From contig JAMKCF010000007.1 in assembly GCA_023634235.1 (NCBI GenBank), forward strand, positions 14,638,592-14,702,591: DNA of 64,000 bases, read 5' to 3'. The notes under the pieces are model-generated. The model saw nothing but the letters and a program-made list of their open reading frames with translations, was not told where the DNA came from and did not search any database. Below are positions 1 to 13,500 of this stretch, piece after piece; the stretch's first letter is position 1; each line of letters opens with the position of its first letter. The stretch is from Pisaster brevispinus (Eukaryota > Echinodermata > Asteroidea > Forcipulatida > Asteriidae). A program made the translations under genes and the position numbers.

Positions 1-727
1 TTTAACGAAAAATGAGTATCAATTAAAAAAAACAAAAACAACAACAACAAAAAGTTTCACTTAGTAAACAAATGCTACTTTTTGCCAAACAATTGCTTTG
101 AAGATATAAACCCCATTTACCAGGAGCTCAAAAATATGCACAAGCAATTTTATGAAATCCATACAAACTGCAATAATGACCTTAATATTTTAGGAGATCA
201 ACAAAACGAGAGTACAAAATACAACAACAGCAAATAAACAGAGTACAGGATGACAGCTGAGACTGGATTATATAAAATGAAGGTTGATATGACAAACTCA
301 TTACAAATAAAAGATCAAACAGATGATGCTTCAGTTTTTATTTAAATGTATGCAGTAAGACAGTTAGCTTTAAGTTCATGTTATGAAAAGTTCCAATATG
401 CAATTCCACATTATCTTAAGAGTGTTGTTTTGAAGTGAGGTCCGGCTACAGTTCACATAAAAATCAACCTTCAATGCTCTAAGAGTGGCATAGCCGTGCA
501 AAGACAAAGCCAAAGAAAACTTAATTACTGAAACTTGTCGGCAGTAGGCCACTTTTTTATTTAAACGTAAGTGTACCCGAGTTTAGGCTATACAGTATTG
601 CATTGCCTGAAGGTTGGCTTGTAGACAGCTGCGCAATGACATTTGCCAAAGCATTGATAATGGCCAGCATCTTTAGCGACAGCTCACTGATGCCTCAGCG
701 ATAACAATAAGTGCTTCAGTCACGTGA
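1..727. other. Intronic stretch, no gene seen
   Basis: Lies downstream, on the minus strand, of the last visible exon of the aminopeptidase gene (1467-1540), so it is probably part of the following intron. I see no exon resembling the next expected one (the counterpart of 19084-19194). It holds A-rich simple sequence and, around 600-720, a segment similar to 30290-30440 (both carry a 'actgatgcctcagc.ataac' block), so a dispersed repeat is likely. Confidence 0.4.
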
Positions 728-994
728 CATTACGAGAAAGCTCCATTAAGTAGTTTCTGAGTTTTGTGCCCTTTTCACCAGTGGGTGTGGTTTACATTGA
801 ATTACTTGGGTCATTAGACTTAATGGATGAGCAGTTAATCTGCCTGGGGCAGACAGCAGCCCTACTGGTTTGTGCATGATCCAATTATGTCCACTGTTTG
901 GAAAAGGAATTACATGGAGATAACAGGTGTTAGCTGTCAGACGAAAATGATGTTTCATTTGAGCCTCTTTCTTTAATGGAGCTTTCCCGTAATG
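728..994. mobile_element. MITE with about 22-bp terminal inverted repeats, copy 1
   Basis: The left end begins CATTACGAGAAAGCTCC and the right end is its inverted copy (GGAGCTTTCCCGTAATG), with about one mismatch over 22 bp. The internal sequence is non-coding. A second copy in the opposite orientation lies at 16463-16726 and matches over most of its length. No clear target-site duplication was found. Small non-autonomous DNA transposon; superfamily not assigned. Confidence 0.75.
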
Positions 995-1466
995 ACCATA
1001 GTGGGAACGACTACAAACCTGCCTTAAGACCAACTTTATATGAATGCAAAATTAAGCATAAACAAATAAGAATCAAGTAAAGATATTTTGAGTTTTAAAG
1101 TATGTTGGACATCAAAATAAAGCTTAAATGCAAATTGAAGCAAAATGTCAGTCAGTATATACATAGGCTACATTGATAGCAAATTGCATAAAACTTAGGT
1201 AAATTAGAGAAGCCAAAAGGTATTTGGATTCTTCCCTTTTGGACAGATAAAACAAACCAACTATCACTGTGAAATAAGTCCCAAAGCATTAAAAAAGCAT
1301 AAACAAATAATTACATTGCTCACTTCATAACTGACCCCCCCCAAAACAAAAAACAACAACAACAACAACAACAAAAAACTTTTAAAAACTAAACTACGGC
1401 TGTAGGAGTATTGCTTTTAATAGCTAGCAAAATATTGATGTTACTTTTGATATTTGGGTTACCTAC

Positions 1467-1540
1467 TTTTTCAGGTGGTCCCCTTCATTTTCCCAGCCAA
1501 TGAATTGATACATTGGGGTGACCTGTTTCTTCATGTAGTT
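1467..1540 (-). CDS. Aminopeptidase exon B12
   Basis: Encodes the segment around [13 protein letters not shown] of the C-terminal helical domain. The acceptor is ...tctgcag and the donor GTAGGT, leaving phase 2. The paralogous exon A10 (19357-19430) has the same length (74 bp) and phase, which fixes the donor and avoids the TAG that would follow if the next GT were used. Confidence 0.8.
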
Positions 1541-4500
1541 CTGCAGAAAAAAAACACCCAATCATACATTTTTAAAAATGTTATCAATATTAGCATGTAC
1601 TGGTCGAGAGGTCTATTGCAGTGGACTCAGGTTCTGGCTGATAAGTCATCAGGGAGTGGGTTCCAATCCCAGTCATGCACTTGTGTCCGTGAGCAAGACA
1701 TTTACACTACAAATGGCGACTCTTCACCAAGGAGTACATGGGTACCTGTAAGGGCACTGAAGCTGTTGTCTGGGTCACGTTCATGCAAGATGACTACAGT
1801 TGGACTAAGTTAACCCAAACTCTGTCTAGTCGATGATGGTTGGACTTCGCTAGTCGATTATTTGGAACCAGCCTACCGGGCATGATCGCCTCACTGGTTA
1901 TCAATTGCCAATTTCATAGCACAGTGCAGAGAGGACCAGTTATCAGAAAAATGATAATGAATATTGATCTGACATTGTTTTATGGTCGTGTTGACATGAC
2001 ACGACTAGAGTCGTTCGCACTTCAACTTCAGTGTGCATGGCCTACGTATTTGTCTAGTTAACCATTGGTCCTTGTGCGAGCTTGCTCCTGTATTTAAGTA
2101 CAATGGAATGCTCTATGATGTCTGGAGGCAGAAAAAGCTGAAACTAGGTCTTAGTACAGGTGGGTGGGTGGGAAAGTGTGTGCTCACTGAACTGTGTTAG
2201 TTAGAACCGTAAACCTCTATGATTGGAAAGAAGAGGTTTGGAGGATGTGTAAGACCTAGGGTAGACCACAGAGCTGTAATAGTAATTTGTTGTCGTTGGT
2301 CCGTTTGTCTGTCTGCCTGTCTGCATGTTATTAGATCTCTTCTATGAATTATTCATTTAATCCTCACAAAATTTATAAAGGGGCAGATGATGTGAGTTTT
2401 AAGAAAGTAAATTTTGTCAGCATGTATTTTTTTGAAACATTCTTAGCAATCAAGAATAATTTTGTTAACAGTCCCCTGTACATAGACCGTTTTTTAGATT
2501 CCTCCTACCTGGAAGTTGCTTTTAGCATCGGTAAGAGCCAAGTTATCATTGATGTAACCCAAGACACTGTCGACTGTATACCAAGGGACGTACTCTCTCT
2601 CCTCAACCAGGTAGGCTGTCAGATCAAGAGCTCTAGCTTGGCTGAGCTCACCGGCTCTGGCCAGGCTGAAGGCGTCACTGATAAGAGCTGTACGACTAGC
2701 TGTGGAAATCAACTACAGCACAGAGAGAGAGAGAAAAACAAGATTGTATTTTTTATTTATTTTATTATGACACACCAAACAGCACAATTAGCGCCCCAAA
2801 TAAAAGGTAGTAGGAAATGGTGTACATTGATTTTTGGATGCTTAAGCAGGGCTCGAGTTTGGGGAAAAAATCCACAAGACTGCAGGGCTTGTAGCTCAAA
2901 ACTTTTACTGGACCAGAAAATTTGTTACAAGACCGGAATCAAAATGAAAAGAGCACTCTACACAGTTTCACATTTGAGCTGTTTTTGTACCAAGCACTAA
3001 GAGAAGATTTATCAAGTTTTTCTTTCGGGTAATACTTCAATACTCAATAGATCAGTTTAATAAAAAAATACAGTGACATGTTATTACTAAAAAACACAAG
3101 ACCGCCGGACTTGTACGGTCATAAGTTTACTGGCCCGACACTAAGATCACTGGCCTCGGGCCTGCGGTCCAGTGTCAAATTCGAGCCCTGTTAAGTCTCA
3201 CAGGAAACAATCGTTTCCGCTCGTTCGACCAAACGACATAAGGTCTTCTCACAGTGGACTAGGTTTGTGTCTCCATGAAGTCATCCACATTATTTACAAG
3301 TATTTTTGTACAGTTTTCAAAGTGTGGGGTGGAAGAGTTTACAAGTTTTTTTTATGTGTGTTTATTGTGAAAAAAATATTCAAATGTCATTGCAAGGACA
3401 GTAATAATAATACTGAGTTCTTATATAGCGCTTTATCACAACCGATCTCAAAGCGCTCAGCATTTTTTTCCTGCAAGGTATGCAGAGTGATGTTTTGAAT
3501 TAGTATGAGACCTACTCCTTTACATACAAGTAGCACCATGTTAATGTTTACAAGGTGCTATGGCACAATATGCAGCCAGGGGTCTGTCTATGTGAGAGTT
3601 ATATTAAAACAGTTTTGAAATGCATTTCAATCGTGCATCGCCACTGACTATACTCCTTCGATGAAACTTGGCTTTTTTATTTTTGCCTTGTGAAATTGGA
3701 ATATTAATGTTCAAGCTTTTGGTCTTTGCTTCCTCAACGTGTTCTGTGAGCCCAAACACTTTTTTGTACACAACCATAGGGCGCTACGTAGGTATTGGGC
3801 ATTTCAAACCATTTCATTCCAATTTGAAGGGATTTCATCATAGCAAGCTATATTTATTTTACCATTGTTGGAAAGAACCGATCTTTCTCTTTCCAATGAT
3901 GGTAAGCTTGGGTATGGAGGGTGAACATGGATAGTGCACAGTCGACTAAAGTCACCATTGATGGGGCTCAAGCAGGGTATAGTGCACAGTCGACTAAAGT
4001 CACCATTGAGGCTCAAGCAGGGTATAGTGCACAGTCGACTAAAGTCACCATTGGGGCTCAAGCAGGGTATAGTGCACAGTCGACTAAAGTCACCATTGGG
4101 ACTCAAGCAGGGTATAGTGCACAGTTGACTAAAGTCACCATTGGGGCTCAAGCAGGGTATAATGCACAGTTGACTAAAGTCACCATTGGGGCTCAAGCAG
4201 GGTATAATGCACAGTTGACTAAAGTCACCATTGGGGCTCAAGCAGGGTATAATGAACAGTCGACTAAAGTCACCACTGGGGCTCAAGCAGGGTATAATGA
4301 ACAGTCAACTAAAGCCACCATTGATGGGGCTCAAGCAGGGTATAGTGCACAGTGAACTAAAGTCACCATTGGGGCTCAAGCAGGGTATAATGCACAGTCA
4401 ACTAAAGTTTCCATTGGGGCTCAAGTAGGGTATAGTGCATAGTCGACTATTAAGTCACCATTGGGACTGAAAGGGTTACAAACTAAAATAAATACGTACC

Positions 4501-7500
4501 TTGTGATTTGCTTCAAGCTGAGCGGCCAGCAATCCCCAGTTTGTCTCATCATAATTGACTCGATAGAATCCTCTTGCATCAACGTTCGCCAGCAGCCAGC
4601 TGCTGTCACCGCCTGCACCGGCTACCGTCATTGTAACTGACAGAATGATAGAAGAATGAGGATTACGAAACGTCCAAAGTTTACAAAAAATTTTAAGGTC
4701 ATGCAGTGATTACTATCCTCCAAAAATGTGGTGTTTATCGATATTTTGTATCTACAATTAATGTGCATCAACGTTTGCCTATCCCCCCTTACCCCATCCT
4801 GAGCCCCCCCCAAAAAAAAAAAATAGTAATAATAATAACAACAGTAACTTAAATGTAAAGAACCACAGACTAATGAATGAAATCGAGTGAACCATGTCAC
4901 ACTTAAGAATAATGCTATAAGTGTGTACGTCTGCTGGTTTCGAAATTTACTTTCGAAATGACTAGGTCTGAAAAAAGTTTTACTCACTGGATTTGTCCTC
5001 TGGGTGGAGCCATTTCATTGCAGGGGTGTCGTAGTCGGGATTGGCTTCAGTTGTGTAAGTAAGTGGTATATGCCACACATATCTGGAAAAGAAAAAAAAA
5101 CAAAAAAACCAAAACATCGTAATTGGGTGAATCGACTGTGCAAGTCTCACGCGTTCTTAAACAATTTTGGGACCACTTTGGCCTCAAGTACATTGCTTTA
5201 ATGCATGAAGGAAAGAAACTAATGCACTTTCATGGGTCCCAATGTGCGAGACTGGCAGAGTCTATAGGGACCTACCGATTTATGTCCAATCTGTAGGATA
5301 AAGTAATTATAGTTATACAAAAGTTTCTTGCTTATAAAAGGATGTAAGTGCATGGATACAAAAATAAAACCACACTCTTAACACGCACCCTTGTTTACAG
5401 GTTCCCTCTGGCTTGCGAGCTACTTCGTTTATGTTAACTTATGGAGGCATCCTTGGTTTTATTTACACCAGAAATATATAATAGTTACTAGTGTGCTGGA
5501 AGACTGAACTCACCCCAAGTCTGGGAATGGAGATGAGGGATCTGAGGATGGGTCAGTGAGGAACCTCTTTTGAGAGGCTGTCATCGTCATTGTGTCATCG
5601 TCCCCATACTTTCTGGTCACGGTCACTACGGGGAAGCCCATTTGGCATGTCCATGTCCCCATGATGTCCCCAATGCCGATATCTGCGCCCAGATCAATAC
5701 CGTCCTCTTTGATAGCCTGAAAGAAAAGTCCATAAATTGGGTACTTTTGTTTACTAGCAAGGTGACAAAAAGCTCTGCTTTACAATGACAAAAATTTTGC
5801 TCTGAACTCATGAAACAGGTTCCCATATTGGTTTGGAGGCATTGCACAGTGATGTTTCAATGTATTTTCATTTTCGGTACCTTATGGAGACCAAGGGCAA
5901 AACAAAAACGGAAAAACAAAAGGACTCCACATGGAAATTCTAAAGAATTGAGGGGTACTCCACAAGGAAATTTGTGTACAAAGTCTACGGGAAAATGTTA
6001 AGTGCAGGGACAAAGGAAAGAACAAAAGAATGCTCCACAAGGATGCATTGTTGAGAATGTGTAGATTTGTTCTTAAGAACTTGTTTGCTATTTCTTCTAC
6101 AGCCACGGAGTAGATTTGGGAATTCAGGAGACTACTTAGTTCTGAATAGAATGGTTAGGATAGTTCTTTTCAGGACCACAAAGTAGTCTGCTTACTAAGG
6201 GGAGGTAGGAAATTGGCCGGGACTACTCCTTTTGCTTAGTGGATCAATTATAAAACGCTAAGCAATTACAGTAAATTCTCTCACCTTATCAAAATTATAC
6301 CAAAGGTCGCTATTTTCTGCATTGCCATACTGTTGCTCTGTCAAATAGTACTGCAGAAAGAAGAGAGACAAAAAACAAAACTTTTCTAAAGACAGCTTGA
6401 CTTTCTTTCATCTTTTCTTGTCCATCATGTCCACACTGCACAGATTGCCGCCACTGGGCAATAAACCTGCTACTTAGAATTTGATGTTTAAAAAAAAACA
6501 ACTACTTAATAAAAACATTATTATCAGCGGCTGATTGGCGGTGGGAGAGAGCTTGGACACAAGATTTGGTGTTTCTGATTAGCAGAGTGTTGGTTCATAG
6601 TGCTGCGGTCTCGACACTTGTGTCCTGAAGCATGTCCTTGAGCTAGACACTTAAACCATTATTACTTCATCGGGATGGAACTGTTGGTCATGTTGTGTAA
6701 CGCATGTTAAATAACCCAGTACACTTATCGTTAACCAATTCACGACCGACTTACGGCGAACTTTTTAATTATGACTGGAACATCTTTAGTAAAACCTAAA
6801 TTTTTCGCTGGCAGCCGGACGACTGACGGAAATTATCAACCCAGACTTTCCATTAGGTAGCATGCACAGGCATTTACATACAGTGCTACGCTTTGTTTCA
6901 CTTGTACCAAGAGGGATACCAGGTGATGGAAAACATGCCTTGTAATATCCCTTTTCCTGGGGTTGTTGTGTACCCCCCCCCCCCCTGATTCAAATTGCAC
7001 CACAGCGCTTTGTAAACCATTACACGGTGCTATAAAGGAATAGGTCTCATACTTCAAAACGTAGCTCCACATGCCTTGCAGGAAAAAATACTGAGAACTT
7101 TGATACGCCCCTAGGGCATGCAGGGGTGTGATAAAGCGCTATATAAGAAAACAGTATTATTATTATTCTGCTCTTGTCATGTCTTAATCCGCCGTTTAAT
7201 ACCAGTTACATGGTCATGTGACCATCTTTCAACCAATAGGACTGCCTCAACCGTCTGGACTATTTATAAATATCTATTATCAATGAGCTCAGAGCTCTTT
7301 TCATGCTTACCTTAAGACCTTTCAGGAATGTTGCTTCACCAACGAAATGCTGTAACATACGTAGAACGGATGAACCCTTGTTGTACGTAATTCTATCAGC
7401 CATGGCGTAGATCTCAGAGACAGTTAATGACTTGGCAACGACTGGTCTGGACGTGACGAGAGCGTCTAAGATCATTGCTCGTTGCAAATCATTAACCAGG

Positions 7501-10500
7501 AATATGTCCCACTGTTTTTAAAATAAGAAAGTATAACTGTACTGGCCATCTTAAAACAAATCTTTGATTGAAGGCAAGGAAATCATTGGGAGTAAAGGGG
7601 CTGTGTGGTCATGATCAAGGCAGGCCTGTGGCTGTCACATAGAGTAAAGAACTCTCATCCATCCAGTGACTGCAAGCGCACGCTCTCTCCGTATCATATC
7701 TATGGAGAGTGCGTGCATGTGCAGTAACTGGCTGAGAGTTCATAATTCCATGTACAGCTAGGAGGCCTGCTTCGATCATGATGACACAGGCCCTTTAAGA
7801 ACTTTCAAAATATAATATAAATATTGATATACGTAAAGTGAATGGTGGCTCTAAAGATTTGCAAATTTGAAATAAGAAACATTTATAAATTTGAAAACTG
7901 ATGACGTCATTATGATTTCAAAACTTATTCGGTACTTTTTCGATCAAGTTTCATAAAAAAAGAACAATAAAAGGCAAACTACTCAGGTAGGATTCAGGTA
8001 GCAGATGTCTTACCACCAGACCACCGAGCCAGTGTGTCTTTGTTGGCAGACAAATGTGCTGACAATTAAGCAGTTTTGCGTGGAATAGACTAACAAAGCC
8101 TCATGCCAAATCAGGCCTCGTGGACATTATGATCAATGAACCGTCTGATCAATGGAGCGGAACAGCCAGCCACAGTGCTTTTTGCAATACCATACACACA
8201 GTAAATGCGGGTCAATACATAGGGTGCTTTTAACATCCGATTTCGACCAGAAATTTAGGTCAAAATGGTATCATGTCTGCGCAAAAGTTTGACCTGGCTT
8301 ACAGACCTACAATCTGATGTAAAAATTGTGATGAAATGATAAATAGTTATTGAGATATGAATTTTTTAAACATTCATCTTCCGGTTTGAACCGTAAGTCG
8401 GGGTCAAATGGGTCACATTTAGTGTATGGTTTGTTGTGTGTTTGATGCCCTTTTCGATGATGTATAGATCCATTGTGTAGTTTTGGAGCGGTGTCTTCTA
8501 CTAATACATATCTAACAGTGTGTGAAGTTTAAAGGTTGTGTACGTTTGGGAAGTGCGTCTTTGTTAGCGGACAATTGCGGGAGATAAGAAGAAGAAAAGA
8601 AGAACTAGACATTTAGAGTTTGTGTACAAACTCACGGTGTTCGGCTTGAACAAAATAAAGTGACTACGTAAATGAAAATAAGGTCAACTTTGTGTGCAGG
8701 TTTTTGTCTCCTTGTGCTGTGCTGACGGGCAAAATATTTACTTGTACCTTTTGTTGATCTTTATGCAAGATCATAGCATGAAGGTTTGTCATATGAAACT
8801 TAAAATTCCGGTTTTGACAGGAACTAAAGGTCAACTGGGGTCACACTTTGTACAACATATCTAGAATTGCCCAAAAGCTTTAAATTGATTTAATGATTAT
8901 TAATGTACCACGTTTCATTTATAAGATACACATTTTTGTATGTGCAAACTTATACTTCCGGTTTGGACCGGAAGTGAAGGTCAAATGGGGTCACACATTG
9001 TAAAAATTTGTAGAATCATCTAAGGGTTTTAAAATCACGTAATTATATTTATATACAAATTTAAGTAATTGAGATATGAATTGTTATTTACAAAAATTCA
9101 ACTGTCACACCATGCACACTGTGTGTAAGATTTGTTTAATACTTCAAGAGCTTTCATATGGTGCTAATATCATGTATGTAGCATAATATATGGTTCTTGA
9201 GATATGATTATTTAAATATAAAACTTCAATTTAATGTAATGACGTCATCGATGATGTCAACACTCCAAAAGTTGTATTTTGTCATGTACACACAGTGGTC
9301 TAGGTATAGAGTAAGTTTCAAGTCTGTACAAGCTTGTTTTTTTCGACCTCGTTTACGATCTTCGTTGTGACGTAGCTATGACTTCATATATCATTACTTC
9401 TAGAATGCTCGTGAGCTAAACAAAATATTATGCATTGAAAGTTTGTTCATATTTTTATTCACTTAGGCTCCAGAGCCCCAAATAACATAATTGTTACTTT
9501 AACTTCAGATTTTGACCGGTAAAGGTCACATGAGGTCACGATTTGCATACAATTTGTACAACATTACAAGACCATTCATATGCATTAAAGATCTTGTATG
9601 TAGAATCTATGGTTCTCAAGATATGAGTTTTTCAAATTATTTAACATTTATTTAACGTAATGACGTCATCAATGACATCATCATTTCAAAAAAGTTGTGG
9701 TTTCATCTACTCACTAAGATCTTTGTACATGGTAAGTTTCAAGTTCATACAAGCTTTACTTTTTGAGAAAATTGACGGACAAGGTTCGAGGAGAAGAAAG
9801 TGCAGAAAAAAAAAAAACCAAAACAGAGCAATAACATAGTTGTTCGGCTGTAGGCCGAACACCTAAAAAGAAGAAGCATTAAAAAAAAAAAATAAATTTA
9901 ACGGAACAAAAACAAGAGGTGTTCTGGGCGGATTGCCCGAACACCTAAATATGGCACACTCATCCGGAAATCCGATCAAAGTGCCTATACAAAAGAAGTG
10001 GTGCGAAAAAACAAAAGTCATGGTTTAAGTGTTCAACTTTTCAATGGAAACAACTAGCGAAACAAAAGAGATTTCAGTTTCCTCTTGAAAGATGTTGTTT
10101 GATGGATCGAGGCAGGGAGTTTATTCCAAATGGCAGGTGCTGCCTTGACAAAAGCGCGCTGGACATAATGAACATAACATAATTTAAAATACATATACAA
10201 TTCAGGTTTAAAAACTATATGATTAACAGTACACAAGTTTAATTTGAAATCAAAAATAATTGAAAGGAGATTCTCTGTTACCATTCCCCAGTCTGGTTCC
10301 ACTTCAGCCGCGCCGGCGTACTCGAAGTAGGTTCCAATTCCTTCATTCAACCAAAGGTAGTCCCACCATTCCATGGTGACAAGATTACCGAACCACTGCA
10401 TGGAGAGAGTTAACGAATTGATCAACTTTTGCAATTATTGCTGCAGCGATGGCATCACTTCTACTTCTAATAGCATATCCACACACAAGCTACAACAGGG

Positions 10501-13500
10501 TTCAGCCCAAACCGAATGCATTGCTTTTTAATAAGAGGCATTTGAGAAAAATGGCAAGTAGTAATTGGACTGATATAAATGATATAATAGCACCAAAAAA
10601 ATACAATCACAGATCATTGACATTCACTTCAAAACAACATTGGCTTCAGTTCTGGTAAAACCGGTGAAACATAACAAAACAGGTAATGTATGAAATATAA
10701 CATGCATTTAGTTACATTCATGGTCAACACAACATTAATTTAAAATCTTGTAAAACAATTATTTCCAGAGTATAAAAAAACATTTGTAACAGCAAGAAAA
10801 TAACAGATATCAAAAGGTTACAAAATCAGCGAAGAAAACATTTTGCATGCGCATATAATGTGCATAATGTGGTACAACAGATTGTGCAAAAAGCATAACA
10901 TGCAGTTGTTAAATTCAACGTCAATACATTGCAAGTCTGTTAATTCTAGAATATAAAAAGCTGGGTTTTGTAACTGCAAGAAAATAGCAGAAATGGATGG
11001 TATAATATCAGCACAAATATTACAAAAATTGCATATTTGAGGATAACTTCACAATGCCAGACCTACATCACTGCATTAGATGACAAAACCAAGGAATAAG
11101 GGTTCCACTTAAAGATCAGCTTGAAAGAAAAACGGAAAAAAATAATCTGTGTTAACAATCATTTGAAATATGGTCAATCCATAAAGAAACCGAGTTCACA
11201 TGAGAGTAAACAGATTCTAATTGTAAAAAAAAGTGTCATCACTCATGTTTCGCCAATTGCTCATTCAATACAATAACAAAGCAAAATCCCACATCTTCTG
11301 AAGTCAAAGTATTGTCATTTTGACGCACTCCATCAACGGTAGAAGTGTAGCTAGTTTTTCAAAACCTTTAGGTTGGAGCCTAATTTTTTTGATCAACCGT
11401 TACGAAAAGTTAAGAAGTGTACAAATATCAAAATTACAATTAAGTGTAAACAAACACATTATAAACAAGTTTGAATAGCATTTGTTTCACTCAAGTAGCT
11501 ATTTAAGCTGTACTCACCTGATGTGATACCTCGTGAGTAACAAGAGTACACACTCGCTGTTTCTGACTCTCAGATGACACGCCTTCCTTATAAAAGAGGG
11601 CGTTTTCTCGGTACGTGATAAGACCCCAGTTTTCCATGCCACCCACAGTAGAGTCCGGCAGAGCAATAAAGTCTGAGTATTATGAAAAAGAACAATTTTG
11701 TCTGCGATTCAGCTTAGTTTACGACAGTTGGCTGTGAGAGTCATTGCTAAAATTTTAAATCGCTTATTTTCGATTTTCTTTCTACTTTTTAACCTGTCTT
11801 TTTGTGTTATACCCTTGGACCAAAGTATTTTTAAATTTGTAATTCACAAAAACAAAGAAGAAACCTACCCATTTTAGCCATTGGATATTTGATGTCCAGC
11901 CCATATAACTCATCAAAGTAATCCAAGATGGCCGCTCCCTTCTCCAATGCATAGTCAGTCTGGTTGATGAAATCTTCCTGAGCCCAGACGCCAAACTGAA
12001 GTAAAAATATTTAAATGAAAAAGGAAAGTACAAAGTTACTTTGTCGTTCTCCTCAGTGAATTAAGTGTAATTTGAACACTTATTCAAGAACTTTTATGCA
12101 TATGTCACTGAGATTTGGGCCCAGTTTCTTCTGATTAAACTCAAGGCAAAATTAAGTGTCAAAAGCAAGGTGAGAGACATACAGACTTGCCAGTAGATTT
12201 TGCATGACAATGTAACTTATGTGTTAAACATGTGCATTTTAATTTTTGTTTACATGTACATGAAATATGCTTCGGGATTACCAAACTTTTTCTGCTGCAC
12301 ATGACAATTTGGCTTATTTTCTGTGAGAGCTTTTAAAATTATCACTATTATCATTATTTTTCATGATTTTTTATTATTTTTGTTAATAGGCTCTAGTAGG
12401 CTCCATTCCGGGGGTCACCGAGGTAAAAGCGTCAAAAGACACAGCTGAGCCGACCTGAAGGCAATGATCTAGGCCTTGATTCAAGGTATAAGGCTAACAC
12501 CCAGTTCAGAGAGGCGCATCAGAGTCGCCCTGCACTAAATAGAATACGAGCGACTCTAGGTCGACCCAAATAAATTTTGGTTTCAGACAAGCAAACTTCA
12601 CATAACATTTACATTAGGTTCGGCTCACGACAAGATCGACATCTGAAACTACGACACTCCGACTTCCAGCGCGTCCAGTGGCTCCTAACCAATTCAGACG
12701 TCAAACTTTTCATGTACCTAATTCAATAATTTTAATTCTGCGCGACTCTAGAGCGTGTCTGAACCAGTTGTAAGGTGTCTTTGAATCACTTACTGTAACA
12801 CCATGTTCGGTGGAAGTGAATTTGGCCTTGAAATCACTGACGACATAGCAGACGAGATACGTAGACATTTTGAAGGTTTCTTTAAACGTTGCTCTGATCC
12901 ACCCGTCACTGAGCTCTTCATCGTCTCCACTCTTGGCCGAGTTGGCGAGGGCGTGGTACTTGGGCTCGTGCTCCAGGGTGATGGTGAATGTTGCTTTCAT
13001 GGCCGGCTCGTCGAAACACGGGAAGGCTTTACGAGCATCCAGGGGGCCAAACATTGTGTTAGCTAAATACCTATTTTCAATGATTGATATTTTAAAAAAA
13101 GTGAGATTTGAAGCAATGCATGGTGTAGGAAGAACCGAGTAGATTGATAGGACCAACCATGTCAATTAAAAATATAATTTAAAGGTTGAATAAATTTGGG
13201 TTGAAAGAAAAAAGAAAAAAAACAACAACTGGGGACCATCAACATTAAAACTATAGATAGCTCAGTTGGTAGAGCGCCAGGACATTAATCCGGTGGCCAC
13301 AGGTTCGAGCCTCGATCTAGTTATTCTTTCTTTGTTCAACCCAAAAATATTTCGGAATTTACCCTGTCAGTTTCCCTTGTGCTTAACCCTGACATAACAA
13401 GTTGAATGGTATATCTTCTTTAATATTTAAACCAAGCATTTTCTGATGGGGATGTAATGCCGATTCCATTGTTAAAAAAGGTCAGCAAAGATTATTTTTC

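Noticed and set aside
746..1033. 95-codon minus-strand frame
   Set aside because: Lies within a MITE that has an inverted copy at 16463-16726. No protein similarity.
1455..1470. Premature TAG at the end of exon B12
   Set aside because: Only appears if the second GT is used as donor. Phase agreement with A10/A11 requires the earlier GTAGGT donor, which removes the TAG.
3804..4355. Long frames on both strands (160 and 144 codons) with repeated 15-residue units
   Set aside because: Produced by the 45-bp minisatellite, whose length is a multiple of three. No splice, start context or conservation supports translation.
12803..13142. Plus-strand frames of 87 and 90 codons
   Set aside because: Antisense shadows of aminopeptidase exon B2.
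13252..13324. tRNA-like sequence with good A and B boxes
   Set aside because: Acceptor, anticodon and T stems have several mismatches, and the downstream body is shared with other SINE family B copies. It is a SINE head, not a tRNA gene.
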